Assembly: GCA_017543165.1 (NCBI GenBank)
Contig: JAFYGL010000288.1
Span: 1 to 6,638, forward strand
Direction: 5' to 3'
Length of the DNA: 6,638 nt
From: Victivallales bacterium
GTDB taxonomy: Bacteria > Verrucomicrobiota > Lentisphaeria > Oligosphaerales > Oligosphaeraceae
Shown here piece after piece: positions 1 to 6,183 of this stretch. Below the pieces are notes generated by a model. That model was not told the origin of the DNA and ran no database searches. It was given only the letters and a program-made list of their open reading frames with translations. The translations under genes were made by a program, and so were the position numbers. How positions within the stretch are numbered: the first letter of the stretch is position 1; each line of letters opens with the position of its first letter.

Positions 1-614
1 CCCTTTGCGCCGAGTATGATTTCGTTTATGGGCTTGGGTTCCGAGCACATGGCCTTGACATCGATATGTACCTTGAAGTTGGGGTGGTTCACATCGTCGC
101 ACATACGGCAGCCTTCCTCCACGGACATGATGAAGTCTGTTTCATTGTATGAAAGCGGCTCCACGCAGATTGTTACGCCTCGTTCCTGGCACTTGTCCAT
201 CAGCGACTTGAATGCCTCCACTGCGTAGTTCCATGCCTCCTTGTAACGCACGCCTGGCCTTATGTTTCTGCTTTTGGGTGAGCCGAACACCATTCTGTCG
301 CCGCCCAGGTCCGCGCAGAAATCAATCAAGGCGGAGAGGTAGTCTGTGGTCTTCTTGCGGAGGGCCGCGTCATTTGTTGTGAGGTGCAGGCCTTCTGGCT
401 TTGTGAGCAGCCAGTGCAGGCCGATGACCTTGATGCCTTCCTTTTCCGCGCAGTTGCGAATGGCGTCGCGTTGTGCCAATGGCACATTCCGTACATCGTC
501 CGCTATTGTGAAAGGCGCGACTTCAACGCCCTGGTATCCAGTGTCCGCCGCCAGAAGGATTGCGTCCTGCACAGACCAGCCCTGGCAGAATTCATTGCAC
601 ATTGCGAATTTCAT
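1..614 (-). CDS. Sugar phosphate isomerase/epimerase, xylose-isomerase-like TIM barrel (3' end off window)
   Basis: The reading frame opens at the ATG at 614 and runs off the left edge, giving 204 residues of a family that usually has about 260-300. The start is supported by an AGGA-type ribosome binding site overlapping the panC stop region, about eight bases upstream. Visible family features are an N-terminal beta strand with G-V-E near residues 29-31, the G-L-H-W stretch at 65-68, the V-E-P-L motif at 151-154 and H-I-D-V-K at 183-187. In D-tagatose 3-epimerase and hydroxypyruvate isomerase relatives, the Glu and Asp of the last two motifs bind the catalytic divalent metal. The remaining His and Glu ligands would lie in the missing part. 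No signal peptide is seen, so it should be cytosolic. It follows panC by 15 nt and is probably cotranscribed with it. The fold is confident; the substrate cannot be read from the sequence. Epimerase, isomerase and inositol-catabolism relatives all remain possible. Confidence 0.88.
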   Translation of the reverse strand, partial: MKFAMCNEFCQGWSVQDAILLAADTGYQGVEVAPFTIADDVRNVPLAQRDAIRNCAEKEGIKVIGLHWLLTKPEGLHLTTNDAALRKKTTDYLSALIDFCADLGGDRMVFGSPKSRNIRPGVRYKEAWNYAVEAFKSLMDKCQERGVTICVEPLSYNETDFIMSVEEGCRMCDDVNHPNFKVHIDVKAMCSEPKPINEIILGAK

Positions 615-629
615 TGGTGAGTTTCCTTT

Positions 630-1472
630 TTAGCCAAGAAACACATTGTCTATCAGGCGTGTGGTGCCGAAATACACTGCGGCAGCCAGCAGGGCAGGGC
701 GGTTGTCGATGTTTTCCAGCGGCGTGAGCGTATCGCGGGCGTTGCATACGATGTAGTCGATTTTGCCATTGGCCTGCTCCACTGACTTCTGCACCTCGGC
801 AATCAATGCCGCCGCCTTGCGCTCGCCGTTGTTGTACAGTTTTTCCGCTGCGAATATGCCGCGGGACAGGCTAAGGGCGCGTTCTCTTTCATCTGCGGAG
901 AGATAGCGGTTCCTTGAACTCATGGCAAGACCGTCTGCCTCTCGCACCAGCGGTGCGGTTACGATTTCCACTGGAACATTCAAGTCCCTGACCATGCGCT
1001 GTATCACCAGTGCCTGCTGCGCGTCCTTCTTGCCGAAGACCGCCGCGTCGCAGCGGGTTATGTTGAACAATTTGAGTACCACGGTGCAGACGCCTCTGAA
1101 GTGGATTGGCCTGCTGACACCGCACATCGGCAGTGAAAGCGATGTCTCCGTCACCCATGTGGAGAAGTCCTTTGCGTACATTTCGTCTGGCGTAGGTGCG
1201 AAGATGGCGTCCACGCCATTCTTCTCGCAGGCATCCACATCTCTCTGGAAGTCCCTTGGATACTTGTCCAGATCCTCTGTCGGGCCGAATTGAGTTGGGT
1301 TCACGAACAGGCTAAGCACCACCTTGTCGCCCAGCGTGTGTGCGATTTTAACAAGTGATATATGCCCGTCGTGAAGGTAGCCCATTGTGGGCACCAGTGC
1401 AATTTTGCTGTTGTTGGCGCGCCATTCGTCCACCAGGGCGCGCATTTCCTTTACTGTCCTGCAAATCTGCAT
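630..1472 (-). CDS. panC: Pantothenate synthetase (pantoate--beta-alanine ligase)
   Basis: This enzyme joins D-pantoate and beta-alanine using ATP, through a pantoyl-adenylate intermediate, in the cytosol; it is the last step of pantothenate synthesis. The 280-residue length is typical. The nucleotidyltransferase signature P-T-M-G-Y-L-H-D-G-H is at residues 28-37, with the two HxGH-type histidines at 34 and 37. N-P-T-Q-F-G at 58-63 is followed by the D-L-D-K-Y-P-R stretch, then H-F-R-G-V at 124-128, F-G-K-K-D-A-Q-Q at 146-153 and S-S-R-N-R-Y-L-S at 185-192, the KMSKS-equivalent region. The frame stays open upstream to 1685, but that extension overlaps panB and lacks family similarity. The start at 1472 has an AGAGAGG ribosome binding site seven bases upstream and places the motifs at normal positions. 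One family position looks unusual: R-P-I-H-F where R-P-G-H-F is common. The gene lies 82 nt after panB and 15 nt before the TIM-barrel gene. Confidence 0.97.
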   Translation of the reverse strand: MQICRTVKEMRALVDEWRANNSKIALVPTMGYLHDGHISLVKIAHTLGDKVVLSLFVNPTQFGPTEDLDKYPRDFQRDVDACEKNGVDAIFAPTPDEMYAKDFSTWVTETSLSLPMCGVSRPIHFRGVCTVVLKLFNITRCDAAVFGKKDAQQALVIQRMVRDLNVPVEIVTAPLVREADGLAMSSRNRYLSADERERALSLSRGIFAAEKLYNNGERKAAALIAEVQKSVEQANGKIDYIVCNARDTLTPLENIDNRPALLAAAVYFGTTRLIDNVFLG

Positions 1473-1491
1473 TTTCTTGCCTCTCTTTTTT

Positions 1492-1544
1492 ATCCACAGA
1501 TTGCCGAGATTATCAAAGGTTTTAATCGGCGTGGATCTGTGGAA
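1492..1544 (-). promoter_or_regulatory. Long inverted repeat in the panB-panC spacer (possible mRNA hairpin)
   Basis: Perfect 9-bp arms, TCCACAGAT at 1493-1501 and ATCTGTGGA at 1535-1543, enclose a second pairing. In that inner pairing GCCGA at 1503-1507 plus TTA at 1510-1512 faces TAATCGGC at 1523-1530, with a two-base bulge. The result is an interrupted stem of about 17 bp with a ten-base loop. In the panBC transcript the structure would end about 20 bases before the panC start codon, just before the purine-rich ribosome binding site. It is followed by an A-run rather than a U-run, so it does not look like an intrinsic terminator for the operon. A role in mRNA stability, RNA processing or translational control of panC is inference. 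A protein-binding palindrome is the alternative. Confidence 0.55.
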
Positions 1545-1554
1545 CGATTTTGAA

Positions 1555-2355
1555 TTATTGCCTTTTCTCGGGGAATATGCCGCCTTGCACTTCGGAGGCA
1601 TATTGCCTGAGTGCCTGGGATGCTTGTTCCGCCAGTGATGTGTAACGCTTTGCGTGTTTGGGCAGATATGAGCCGCCCAGCCCAAGAATGTCTGTAATCA
1701 CCTGTATCTGGCCGTCGCAGAAGGGGCCTCCCCCGATGCCGATGGTAGGTATTTCCAGTTCCTTGGTGATGATTGCGCTAAGTTCGTCAGGCACACCTTC
1801 CAGCACTACGCAGAATGCGCCAGCCTCCTGCACGGCCTTGGCGTCGTTCAAGAGCGCCTCCGCCTCTTTCTCGTCCTTGCCGTGGAGCCTGTAGCCGCCG
1901 TCCTTGAGCACGGATTGCGGCAGAAGGCCGATATGCGCCATTACAGGAATGCCGCAGTTCACCAGGCGCCTGATCAGGTCCGCATAGAGGCTGCCTCCCT
2001 CCAGTTTGACGCCGTCCGCGCCACATTCCTTCAGGTAGCGTCCCGCGTTGCGCACTGCCTCGTCCTGGTTGCACTGGTAGCTCATGAATGGCATGTCGCC
2101 GATGACCATGGCGTGCTTTGCGCCGCGTGCCACTGCGGCTGTGAGCATGAGTGATTCCTCCAGTGTGACGGGTATGGTGTTCTTGTAGCCGAGCACTGTG
2201 TTGCCTGCTGAATCTCCCACCAGCAGCAGGTGGAAGCCTGCCTCGTCCGCAATTTTGGCGAAAAGTGCGTCATACGCAGTGACTGTGACTATCTTCTCGC
2301 CTTTCTGCTTCATCTTGCGGAAATCGCGTACAGTGATTTTTCTGTCTGCGTCCAT
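1555..2355 (-). CDS. panB: 3-methyl-2-oxobutanoate hydroxymethyltransferase (ketopantoate hydroxymethyltransferase)
   Basis: PanB transfers a hydroxymethyl group from 5,10-methylenetetrahydrofolate to alpha-ketoisovalerate, making ketopantoate, the first committed step to pantothenate. The 266 residues match the family's usual length. Motifs in order: V-T-A-Y-D at 25-29, V-G-D-S at 46-49 with metal-binding Asp48, G-Y near 56-57 followed by P-V-T-L-E at 62-66, G-D-M-P-F at 86-90 with Asp87, G-V-K-L-E-G at 115-120, A-H-I-G at 140-143 with His141, L-E-G-V-P at 185-189 with the catalytic-type Glu186, and I-G-I-G-G-G at 205-210 followed by C-D-G-Q. Two motif positions differ from common family members: G-L-L-P-Q instead of G-L-T-P-Q at 143-147, and I-G-I-G-G-G instead of I-G-I-G-A-G. 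The core acidic and basic residues are kept, so activity is expected. A GAGG ribosome binding site lies about ten bases before the ATG. The gene starts 20 nt after the sel1 stop, so the two are probably cotranscribed. Confidence 0.97.
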   Translation of the reverse strand: MDADRKITVRDFRKMKQKGEKIVTVTAYDALFAKIADEAGFHLLLVGDSAGNTVLGYKNTIPVTLEESLMLTAAVARGAKHAMVIGDMPFMSYQCNQDEAVRNAGRYLKECGADGVKLEGGSLYADLIRRLVNCGIPVMAHIGLLPQSVLKDGGYRLHGKDEKEAEALLNDAKAVQEAGAFCVVLEGVPDELSAIITKELEIPTIGIGGGPFCDGQIQVITDILGLGGSYLPKHAKRYTSLAEQASQALRQYASEVQGGIFPEKRQ

Positions 2356-2375
2356 TGTCTCGAAACCTCAAAATA

Positions 2376-3734
2376 TCATTGATTGTCAAACAGTTTATGA
2401 TAACTGACCTTGGCATCGTTGTTGCCAAGATTGATTGCCTTTTGCAGGGCTTCCTTTGCGGCCTTGGTGTCCTTGGTCACGCCGCGGCCCTCGGCCAGGC
2501 AGATGCCAAGCCTCTCCAGCGCGACTGGCTCGTCTCCCGCGGCGCGGTAGCAGCGCACCGCCTCCACGTAGTCCTTTTGCGTGCCGATGCCTTCCTCGTG
2601 GAATATGCCCAGCTGCGTCTGTGCCTGTGGCAGTCCCTTTGAGGCGGCCTTCTTCATGAAGTCGAATGCCTTTTGCGTGTCCTTTTGCACGCCCTTGCCC
2701 TCCAGATATGCGAAAGCCAGGCTTGCCTCTCCCAGTGAATCGCCCTGTTCGGCGGCCAGGCGGTAGTATTCCGTGGCGGTTGTGACGTCGCAAGGCACGC
2801 CATTGCCCTTCATGTAGCAGTCCCCTATGGCAACCTGCGCAGGCGGGTATCCAGCCTTTGCGGAGAGTTTGAACCAGCGTGCTGCAATGTCCGTGTTCTT
2901 TACAACGCCTATGCCATTCAGGTAGCAGTATCCCAGTTTTGCCTGTGCCTCAGGGTCGCCGTCCTGGGAGGCTATCGTGAGCCAGTTGAGCATTTCCTCA
3001 TAGTTGCGTTCCGTGCCAAGCCCCCTCTGGTAGCAGTCCGCCAATCTGACTTGGGAGCGTGTATCGCCTTTTGCTGATGCTCGTTTCAGGTATTCCACCG
3101 CCAGGGCTGGCTCTTCTGGCTTCCCCATTCCATTGAGTATGAACAGGGCGGTTTTTCGCATGCTGTAGATGTCGCCTGTATCGGCCCGCAATTTCAGGTA
3201 GTACAATGCGGTGTTGAAATCACCGTTTGCCTCTGCTATTGCAGCCACCTTTGCCTGCGCCTCGGGCACGTCCAGGTCGGCAGCCTTCGTGTACCATTCC
3301 AGGGCCGTCTTTGCGTTCTTTTTTACGTAAAAGCCACCATCGTAGCAAAGCCCGATATTGAACATGGCGATGCCATTGCCCATGTCCGATGCCTGTTCAA
3401 ACAGTTTGAATGCCTTCTTATAGTCCCGCTTCAGGCCAGCCAGACCGTCGAAATACATCTTGCCCAATGCCAGCATTGCATTGGGATTGCCGTTTTTGGC
3501 CAGCATTTCCAGGCGTTCCACGGAGACTTCGTCCTCCTTTTTGGGCGCCTTGTCCAGGACTGGCCTCCGTCTGACGTCTGGCTGGTTGTACTCGTCAAAC
3601 GTTGGCTCGCTGGGATGCTTGTCCTTGATTTTCTTTGGACCGAATGGCCACAGCGAGAACGCACTGCCGCTGAACGCAACGCAAAACAACAGGCATGCCA
3701 GTACACGCATCATATAATTGTATTTTTTCATCAT
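2376..3734 (-). CDS. Exported Sel1-like repeat (SEL1/TPR-like) protein
   Basis: This 452-residue protein is predicted to be secreted. Residues 1-27 form a signal peptide with a Lys-rich start, a hydrophobic core at about 11-22 and an A-F-S or S-G-S-A cleavage region; a Pro/Lys-rich linker follows to about residue 70. From about residue 82 to the end there are ten Sel1-type repeats plus a half repeat. Each is about 36 residues, with the A-x-x-x-L-G-x-x-Y...G-x-G-V-x-K-D...A-x-x-W/Y-x-x-x-A-A pattern. The third (about 155-186) is shortened and lacks the central G-x-G-V loop. Such solenoids bind proteins and often serve in envelope or regulatory complexes; no catalytic domain is present. Tandem ATGs occur at 3734 and 3731. 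A GGAGG site at 3741-3745 is six bases from the first and nine from the second, so either could be used. The gene heads the likely operon with panB 20 nt downstream. The family call is firm; partner and role are unknown. Confidence 0.93.
   Translation of the reverse strand: MMKKYNYMMRVLACLLFCVAFSGSAFSLWPFGPKKIKDKHPSEPTFDEYNQPDVRRRPVLDKAPKKEDEVSVERLEMLAKNGNPNAMLALGKMYFDGLAGLKRDYKKAFKLFEQASDMGNGIAMFNIGLCYDGGFYVKKNAKTALEWYTKAADLDVPEAQAKVAAIAEANGDFNTALYYLKLRADTGDIYSMRKTALFILNGMGKPEEPALAVEYLKRASAKGDTRSQVRLADCYQRGLGTERNYEEMLNWLTIASQDGDPEAQAKLGYCYLNGIGVVKNTDIAARWFKLSAKAGYPPAQVAIGDCYMKGNGVPCDVTTATEYYRLAAEQGDSLGEASLAFAYLEGKGVQKDTQKAFDFMKKAASKGLPQAQTQLGIFHEEGIGTQKDYVEAVRCYRAAGDEPVALERLGICLAEGRGVTKDTKAAKEALQKAINLGNNDAKVSYHKLFDNQ
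2409..2429. repeat. Short perfect inverted repeat at the 3' end of the Sel1-repeat gene
   Basis: CTTGGCA at 2409-2415 and TGCCAAG at 2423-2429 form perfect 7-bp arms around a seven-base loop. They lie inside the last codons of the sel1 gene, about 30 bases before its stop. A weaker CAGTT/AACTG pair (2391-2395 and 2402-2406) follows. No T-run follows in either direction, so this is not a terminator. It may be chance in coding sequence or a minor mRNA structure ahead of panB. Confidence 0.35.
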
Positions 3735-3740
3735 GGAATA

Positions 3741-3745
3741 CCTCC
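3741..3745 (-). promoter_or_regulatory. Strong Shine-Dalgarno site of the Sel1-repeat gene
   Basis: The minus strand reads GGAGG here, the best ribosome binding site in the window. It fixes the start at the ATG-ATG pair (3734/3731) and argues against the later Met codons at residues 8 and 9, which would damage the signal peptide. Confidence 0.8.
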
Positions 3746-3761
3746 ATTAAAAATAAGACGA

Positions 3762-3789
3762 AATATAAGGCAAGTACCCCTCTTTGCAA
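3762..3789 (-). promoter_or_regulatory. Candidate sigma-70-type promoter for the sel1-panB-panC operon
   Basis: On the minus strand, TTGCAA at 3789-3784 (4 of 6 to TTGACA) is followed after 16 bases by TATATT at 3767-3762 (5 of 6 to TATAAT). Transcription would begin near 3755, giving a leader of about 20 bases that still holds the GGAGG site. It sits in the 86-nt gap after the FAD gene, the only sizeable gap before the operon. A short inverted repeat (GCAAA at 3786-3790, TTTGC at 3797-3801) overlaps the -35 element and could be an operator, but arms of five bases are weak evidence. Sigma-70-like sequence rules are assumed to hold in this organism. Confidence 0.5.
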
Positions 3790-3820
3790 ACTATTATTTG
3801 CCCAACCATGGCCGCGCAGA

Positions 3821-5368
3821 TTATTGCATCATGGCCTCGGCGTTTTTGATGCCGTCGATGGCGGCGGAGACGATGCCGCCTGCCATGCCAGCGCCTTCGC
3901 CTGCGAGGTACAGGCCAGGCATGCTGCTGGCTCCATCGGGCATGCGTTCGAAGCGCACTGGGCTGGACACCCTGGTTTCCACGCCAGTAAGCAGACCCAA
4001 ATGGATGAAGCCGTGCGCCTGCCTGTCAAAGGCGCGCAATGCGTTGGCAATCGGGGCGTACACAGGTGCGGCGAGTGTGTGCAGCGCCTCTGGCACAAGG
4101 CCCAAGGGATAACTGCCGCTCTGGAGTGATTTGGAGCATTTGCGTTCAAGGAAGTCGGCTGCCTTCTGCGCGGGGGCGGTATAGTCGCCGCCGCCTCTGG
4201 CGAAAGCGTCTGCCTCTATGCGTTCCAAGAACGAGAATGCCTCTTCTGGCGAGACGAATGTGTCTGCCGCCAAAGTGGAAATTATTGCGGAATTGGCGTA
4301 TTTCCCGTTGCGGGCGGAGTTGCTCATGCCGTTTGTGCACAATGTGTTTTCCTGGCAGGTTGCAGGGATGATGACGCCGCCTGGGCACATGCAGAATGTT
4401 GTTGCTCCTGGCATGTTTGCAGTGCTTGAAATAGAGTACTGGTATTCAGCCGCGCCCAATGCTGGGTATGATGCCTTGTTGCCATAGCGTATCTCATTGA
4501 TGAATGACTGGGGATGCTCTATGCGGCAGCCCATTTGAAATGGCTTCATCTTGAAGGCAATGCGTTTGGTGAGGGACAATATCAGCCGCCGTGCGCTGTG
4601 CCCGCAGGCGATGAGCGCCGCTGGAGCCTCCAGTTTATCGCCCTTGTCTGTGAGCAGTGCCTGGAAACGCCCGTTCCCAATGGCATCCACAGTCTGCGTG
4701 CCCCAGATGAAGCGACCGCCAGCTGCGATTATGCGACGACGCAAGGCTGCAATCACGCCTGGCAGCAGGTCGGAGCCAATATGGGGATGGGCAAAATACT
4801 GTATTTCCTGGGGAGCACCAGCCTCCGCAAATGTGCGCAAAACGTATGAGCATCGCACATCGTGGACGCGGGTGTACAGCTTGCCGTCTGACCAGGTGCC
4901 TGCCCCGCCTTCCCCGAATAGATAGTTGCTTTCTGGATTCAGTCTGCGTGTGTGGAGAAAATCGTTTATGTCACGCTGCCGTGTTTCGACATCGTATCCG
5001 CGCTCAATGACGATTGGCTCCGCTCCCGCCTCCGCCAGCACCAGTGCAGCGAAAAGCCCCGCTGGACCCGAGCCCACAATGATGGGATTGCGCAAAGTGG
5101 TGCGCTCGGGTTGATGCCAGGTGTCTTCCATTTTCGCTGGGGCAAACTCGCCGCAGGGGCGTGCCCTGTCCCGCAACTCCACATCCAGTGCATATAGCAG
5201 GCGCACATTGCTCCTATGACGGGCGTCTATGCTGCGCTTGCATATCTTGTAGGAGACAATGTCCTCTGGCAATATATGCAAGGACTTTGCGATATAAGGT
5301 GCTAGCATCTTGTCGCAGTCGCGTGAAAGACGCGCCGCATCCAGATTTATGTTCGCGCTGATGTGCAT
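3821..5368 (-). CDS. FAD-dependent dehydrogenase, COG2509-type flavoprotein
   Basis: From the chosen start the product has 515 residues. An N-terminal, probably ferredoxin-fold domain (about 1-75) carries the diagnostic R-S-I-D-A-R at 45-50. A Rossmann dinucleotide-binding motif G-S-G-P-A-G is at 99-104, with the acidic end of strand two at I-E-R near 121-123. The G-E-G-G-A-G-T-W-S-D-G-K-L block at 152-164, E-H-P near 284-286, T-N-G-M-S-N-S-A-R at 345-353 and the C-terminal flavin motif L-Y-L-A-G-E-G-A-G-M-A-G-G-I at 486-499 are all in the order seen in this family. No membrane segment is seen; it is likely a cytosolic flavoprotein whose substrate is not established. The frame is open back to 5506, but that would overlap the pilin-like gene and cross its terminator. 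ATG 5368 gives the family-like N-terminus. It has no ribosome binding site and lies nine bases after the terminator U-tract; ATG 5308 is a less likely alternative that would cut the first domain. Confidence 0.9.
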   Translation of the reverse strand: MHISANINLDAARLSRDCDKMLAPYIAKSLHILPEDIVSYKICKRSIDARHRSNVRLLYALDVELRDRARPCGEFAPAKMEDTWHQPERTTLRNPIIVGSGPAGLFAALVLAEAGAEPIVIERGYDVETRQRDINDFLHTRRLNPESNYLFGEGGAGTWSDGKLYTRVHDVRCSYVLRTFAEAGAPQEIQYFAHPHIGSDLLPGVIAALRRRIIAAGGRFIWGTQTVDAIGNGRFQALLTDKGDKLEAPAALIACGHSARRLILSLTKRIAFKMKPFQMGCRIEHPQSFINEIRYGNKASYPALGAAEYQYSISSTANMPGATTFCMCPGGVIIPATCQENTLCTNGMSNSARNGKYANSAIISTLAADTFVSPEEAFSFLERIEADAFARGGGDYTAPAQKAADFLERKCSKSLQSGSYPLGLVPEALHTLAAPVYAPIANALRAFDRQAHGFIHLGLLTGVETRVSSPVRFERMPDGASSMPGLYLAGEGAGMAGGIVSAAIDGIKNAEAMMQ

Positions 5369-5377
5369 TATGGCAAT

Positions 5378-5410
5378 AAAAAAGGCAGGCAGCAAAAGAA
5401 CTGCCTGCCT
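5378..5410 (-). terminator. Rho-independent terminator of the pseudopilin gene pair
   Basis: On the minus strand a perfect 10-bp GC-rich stem pairs 5410-5401 with 5392-5383 around an eight-base loop (5400-5393). It is followed directly by a run of six T (5383-5378, the first of which can also close the stem). It lies 34 nt past the stop of the pilin-like gene at 5445. The plus strand lacks a T-run on the other side, so it acts in the minus direction only. Its U-tract ends nine bases before the proposed start codon of the FAD gene. Confidence 0.93.
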
Positions 5411-5444
5411 AATGCTAGGTAAGTTTTGGAATTGCAGTGCTGAA

Positions 5445-6164
5445 TTATTCGGCTGATACGCTGAGACTTGGCTTATATTCGAAGCATGATTTTGCGATTT
5501 CAGCATCAGTGGAAGTCACGGGTGCAACATGCCCGTCAACGTATGTGATGTTGATTTGGCTGTTGTGGCGGCGGCGGTCAATCTTTTCAGTTTTGTCAAG
5601 AGTGGTGATGCCTTTGGTGTATTTGTTTGTCTTTTTCTTGCATCTGCAATGGTACATTCCATATCTGCAGGATGGATGGCAGTCTTCCAGGAACGAGGGA
5701 ACGGCACTGGCGTTTTTGACAGATGATATCTTGTGGGTCTTCAGCTGTTCGTTGTCTTCACCGCTTTCGTCGTTTCCTTGACGGAACAGTGGATTGATTG
5801 CGTATGCAAGGGCCGAATCATTTTCGTCAGTTGGGCAGACATAAACATTGATATCTCCGACGTATTGATACAGAGTGCCGATTTTGGCGCCGTTGTTGTC
5901 GCCAGCTATAGAGGCCACCACATCAGCATCGTATTCGTAGCGTGCCCAGCTCCATGCATTGTTGCTGTGCCATGTCGGCATAATCTGCTTGTTGTCGCTG
6001 ACGTACATGTTGGTTGCCGTTCCAAACTGCTTCATGTTGTTCACGCAGGAGATTGCCTGTGCCTTGTCACGTGCCTTGCCAAGTGCGGGCAGCAGCATTG
6101 CCGCCAGAATCGCGATGATGGCGATTACGACCAAAAGTTCAATTAGTGTGAATGACTTTTTCAT
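5445..6164 (-). CDS. Prepilin-type N-methylation / H-X9-DG domain protein (pseudopilin-like)
   Basis: The 239-residue product starts M-K-K-S and then has the type IV pilin-like helix F-T-L-I-E-L-L at 5-11, with Glu9 at the +5 position of mature pilins and a hydrophobic run to about residue 27. A-R-D-K-A...S-C-V-N-N-M-K-Q at 31-46 continues the usual post-helix pattern. The globular part has Y-V-C-P-T-D-E at 108-114. An H-X9-DG motif, with His200 and Asp210-Gly211, matches the C-terminal domain found in many PVC-group pseudopilins. These proteins are inner-membrane inserted, processed by prepilin peptidase and thought to form secretion or surface pseudopili; the exact role is unknown. The residue before the cleavage site is Ser rather than the usual Gly. 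Residues 162-175 hold four Cys (162, 166, 173, 175), three of which have no match in the neighbouring paralogue. An AAGGGGAG site six bases upstream fixes the start. It is cotranscribed with the paralogue 19 nt upstream and ends at the terminator at 5410-5378. Confidence 0.93.
   Translation of the reverse strand: MKKSFTLIELLVVIAIIAILAAMLLPALGKARDKAQAISCVNNMKQFGTATNMYVSDNKQIMPTWHSNNAWSWARYEYDADVVASIAGDNNGAKIGTLYQYVGDINVYVCPTDENDSALAYAINPLFRQGNDESGEDNEQLKTHKISSVKNASAVPSFLEDCHPSCRYGMYHCRCKKKTNKYTKGITTLDKTEKIDRRRHNSQINITYVDGHVAPVTSTDAEIAKSCFEYKPSLSVSAE
5536..5552 (-). repeat. Copy 1 of a 17-base identity shared by the tandem pseudopilin genes
   Basis: The plus-strand sequence TCAACGTATGTGATGTT occurs here and again at 6275-6291, at the equivalent codons (N-I-T-Y-V-D-G) of the H-X9-DG domain. 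It marks the two genes as products of a duplication, with this motif under the strongest constraint. Confidence 0.75.
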
Positions 6165-6183
6165 CTTTGTCTCCCCTTATGGC

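Noticed and set aside
922..1293. Plus-strand open frames, such as this 123-codon one and others inside the Sel1, FAD and pilin genes
   Set aside because: They are antisense to well-supported genes, show no recognisable family or ribosome binding site, and match the codon shadow of the minus-strand frames.
1490..1498. TTATCCACA, a perfect match to the E. coli DnaA box
   Set aside because: Single copy, no AT-rich unwinding region or further boxes, no dnaA or dnaN nearby; it is better explained as one arm of the panB-panC inverted repeat next to a T-run.
1473..1685. In-frame extension of panC to a 351-residue protein starting at 1685
   Set aside because: The extra 71 residues overlap the 3' end of panB and cross the hairpin, lack PanC family similarity, and the ATG at 1472 has a good ribosome binding site and puts the motifs at usual positions.
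2384..2389. Minus-strand TTGACA just before panB as a -35 box
   Set aside because: No acceptable -10 sequence lies 16-18 bases downstream; TATTTT is only eight bases away.
3693..3704. V-L-A-C in the Sel1 protein N-terminus (residues 11-14) as a lipobox
   Set aside because: The hydrophobic core comes after this Cys, not before it, so a normal Sec signal peptide cut near residues 24-27 fits better than a lipoprotein signal.
5369..5506. Start of the FAD protein at 5506, giving 561 residues
   Set aside because: It would overlap the end of the pilin-like gene and translate through the terminator hairpin; the extra 46 residues are not part of the family.
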